From the NCBI GenBank assembly GCA_026004735.1, contig BPJS01000001.1, positions 3,297,641-3,361,640 on the forward strand: a DNA stretch of 64,000 nt, read 5' to 3'. Positions 63,481-64,000 of this stretch are shown one piece after another (the first letter of the stretch is position 1; each line of letters starts with the position of its first letter). A program made the position numbers and the translations under genes. This DNA comes from Isosphaeraceae bacterium (lineage in GTDB: Bacteria > Planctomycetota > Planctomycetia > Isosphaerales > Isosphaeraceae). The notes beneath the pieces were generated by a model. The model saw only the letters and a program-made list of their open reading frames with translations, did no database searches and was not told where the DNA came from.

Positions 63481-64000
63481 ATGACGACACAAACCGGGAC
63501 CGCTGACCCACCGACCTGGCGACCGGCACCCCCCCGACCCGGACCCGCCGACGCGCTGGCCCTGGGCGCCTGGACCGTCGCCCTCCTCGCCTTCTTCTGG
63601 GATGTGGTCACTCTCCGCCGGGCCTTGTTCTATTTCGACATCACCGAAATCAACTACCCCTACCGCCACTTCTTCGCCGAAGAACTCAAAGCCGGCCGCT
63701 TCTCCACCTGGATCCCAGGCCTCAACTGCGGCCATCCCCTCTTCAGTGAAAGCCAAGCAGGATATCTTCATCCGTTCAAGTACTTGTTCTACCCCTGGCT
63801 CCCCACCTGGCAGGCCCTCAACCTCGAATGCGTGCTCTCCGTCTGGCTGACCGGCCTCGCCACTTATGGATGGCTCCGTCGCCATGTCGGACCCGCGGGC
63901 GCTCTGACCGGCGCCGCTCTGCTCGGCCTAAGCGGCTACACCTGGGCCCACTTCGTCCACACCAGCATGCTCAACGCCCTGGTCAGCGTTCCCCTGGCCT
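63481..64000 (+). CDS. YfhO-like polytopic membrane protein, 5' part
   Basis: The frame from ATG 63481 (173 residues visible) runs off the right edge. It starts with a polar, proline-rich head, then a helix (LALGAWTVALLAFFWDVVTL), and then a loop with YFDITEINYPYRHFFAEELK and GRFSTWIPGLNCGHPLF, which is typical of YfhO/DUF2298-type membrane glycosyltransferases. A second and third helix follow (LNLECVLSVWLTGLATYGWL and TGAALLGLSGYTWAHFVHTS). It is separated from the DUF190 genes by 200 bases and is unlikely to belong to them. Confidence 0.8.
   Translation, partial: MTTQTGTADPPTWRPAPPRPGPADALALGAWTVALLAFFWDVVTLRRALFYFDITEINYPYRHFFAEELKAGRFSTWIPGLNCGHPLFSESQAGYLHPFKYLFYPWLPTWQALNLECVLSVWLTGLATYGWLRRHVGPAGALTGAALLGLSGYTWAHFVHTSMLNALVSVPLA

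Overview
The window is GC-rich chromosomal DNA from a member of the Planctomycetota, most likely an Isosphaerales/Gemmatales-type organism. The placement rests on family content: a DUF1559 pseudopilin-like gene, three loci for PVC-type membrane-bound dehydrogenase/cytochrome c proteins with HEAT repeats, a MoxR/DUF58/von Willebrand cluster, a FHA-GAF-SpoIIE phosphatase beside a Hanks-type kinase with an exported domain, and many secreted proteins without close named families. No phage, insertion sequence, CRISPR array, rRNA or tRNA gene was seen. Genes are mostly single or in short operons, and many neighbours overlap by ATGA or TGATG.

Layout. 0-5 kb (minus strand): an exported-protein fragment, an ACT-domain protein coupled to a histidine-decarboxylase-like enzyme, arginyl-tRNA synthetase and a secreted unknown. 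5-10.6 kb (plus): Ser/Thr kinase, FHA-GAF-SpoIIE phosphatase and a COG2509 flavoprotein. 10.7-14.8 kb: a DUF5009 membrane acyltransferase-like protein, then a decaying stretch with a frameshifted DUF1559 gene and a broken Uma2 nuclease gene, then a methyltransferase. 15.1-18 kb: rplM-rpsI and a Kef-type antiporter. 17.9-25.7 kb: a large diheme protein, then a split pair (SGNH-like/dehydrogenase protein and HEAT/cytochrome protein). 25.7-30 kb: small unknowns, rsfS and egtB. 30.3-39.2 kb: three exported proline-rich proteins, a papain-like protease with a chagasin-like inhibitor, and a fused dehydrogenase-HEAT-cytochrome protein. 39.3-48.2 kb: one minus-strand operon (NHL lipoprotein, VWA protein, MoxR ATPase, membrane protein, DUF58, 45-residue membrane peptide, BatA-like protein). 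48.6-57.3 kb: outer-membrane-like protein, metallo-beta-lactamase-fold protein, PfkB-like protein, PP2C phosphatase overlapping a Cys/Met-metabolism PLP enzyme, and an M16 peptidase. 57.4-64 kb: a terpene-cyclase-fold protein, nitroreductase, polytopic membrane protein, and a fluoride-response unit (riboswitch, crcB, two DUF190 genes), then a partial YfhO-like protein.

Most notable points: the protease with an adjacent chagasin-like inhibitor, the fluoride riboswitch controlling crcB plus two DUF190 genes, the NHL-VWA-MoxR operon with a tiny coupled membrane protein, the SGNH-like domain that appears to have lost its serine, and an AT-rich operator-like island near 59.15 kb.
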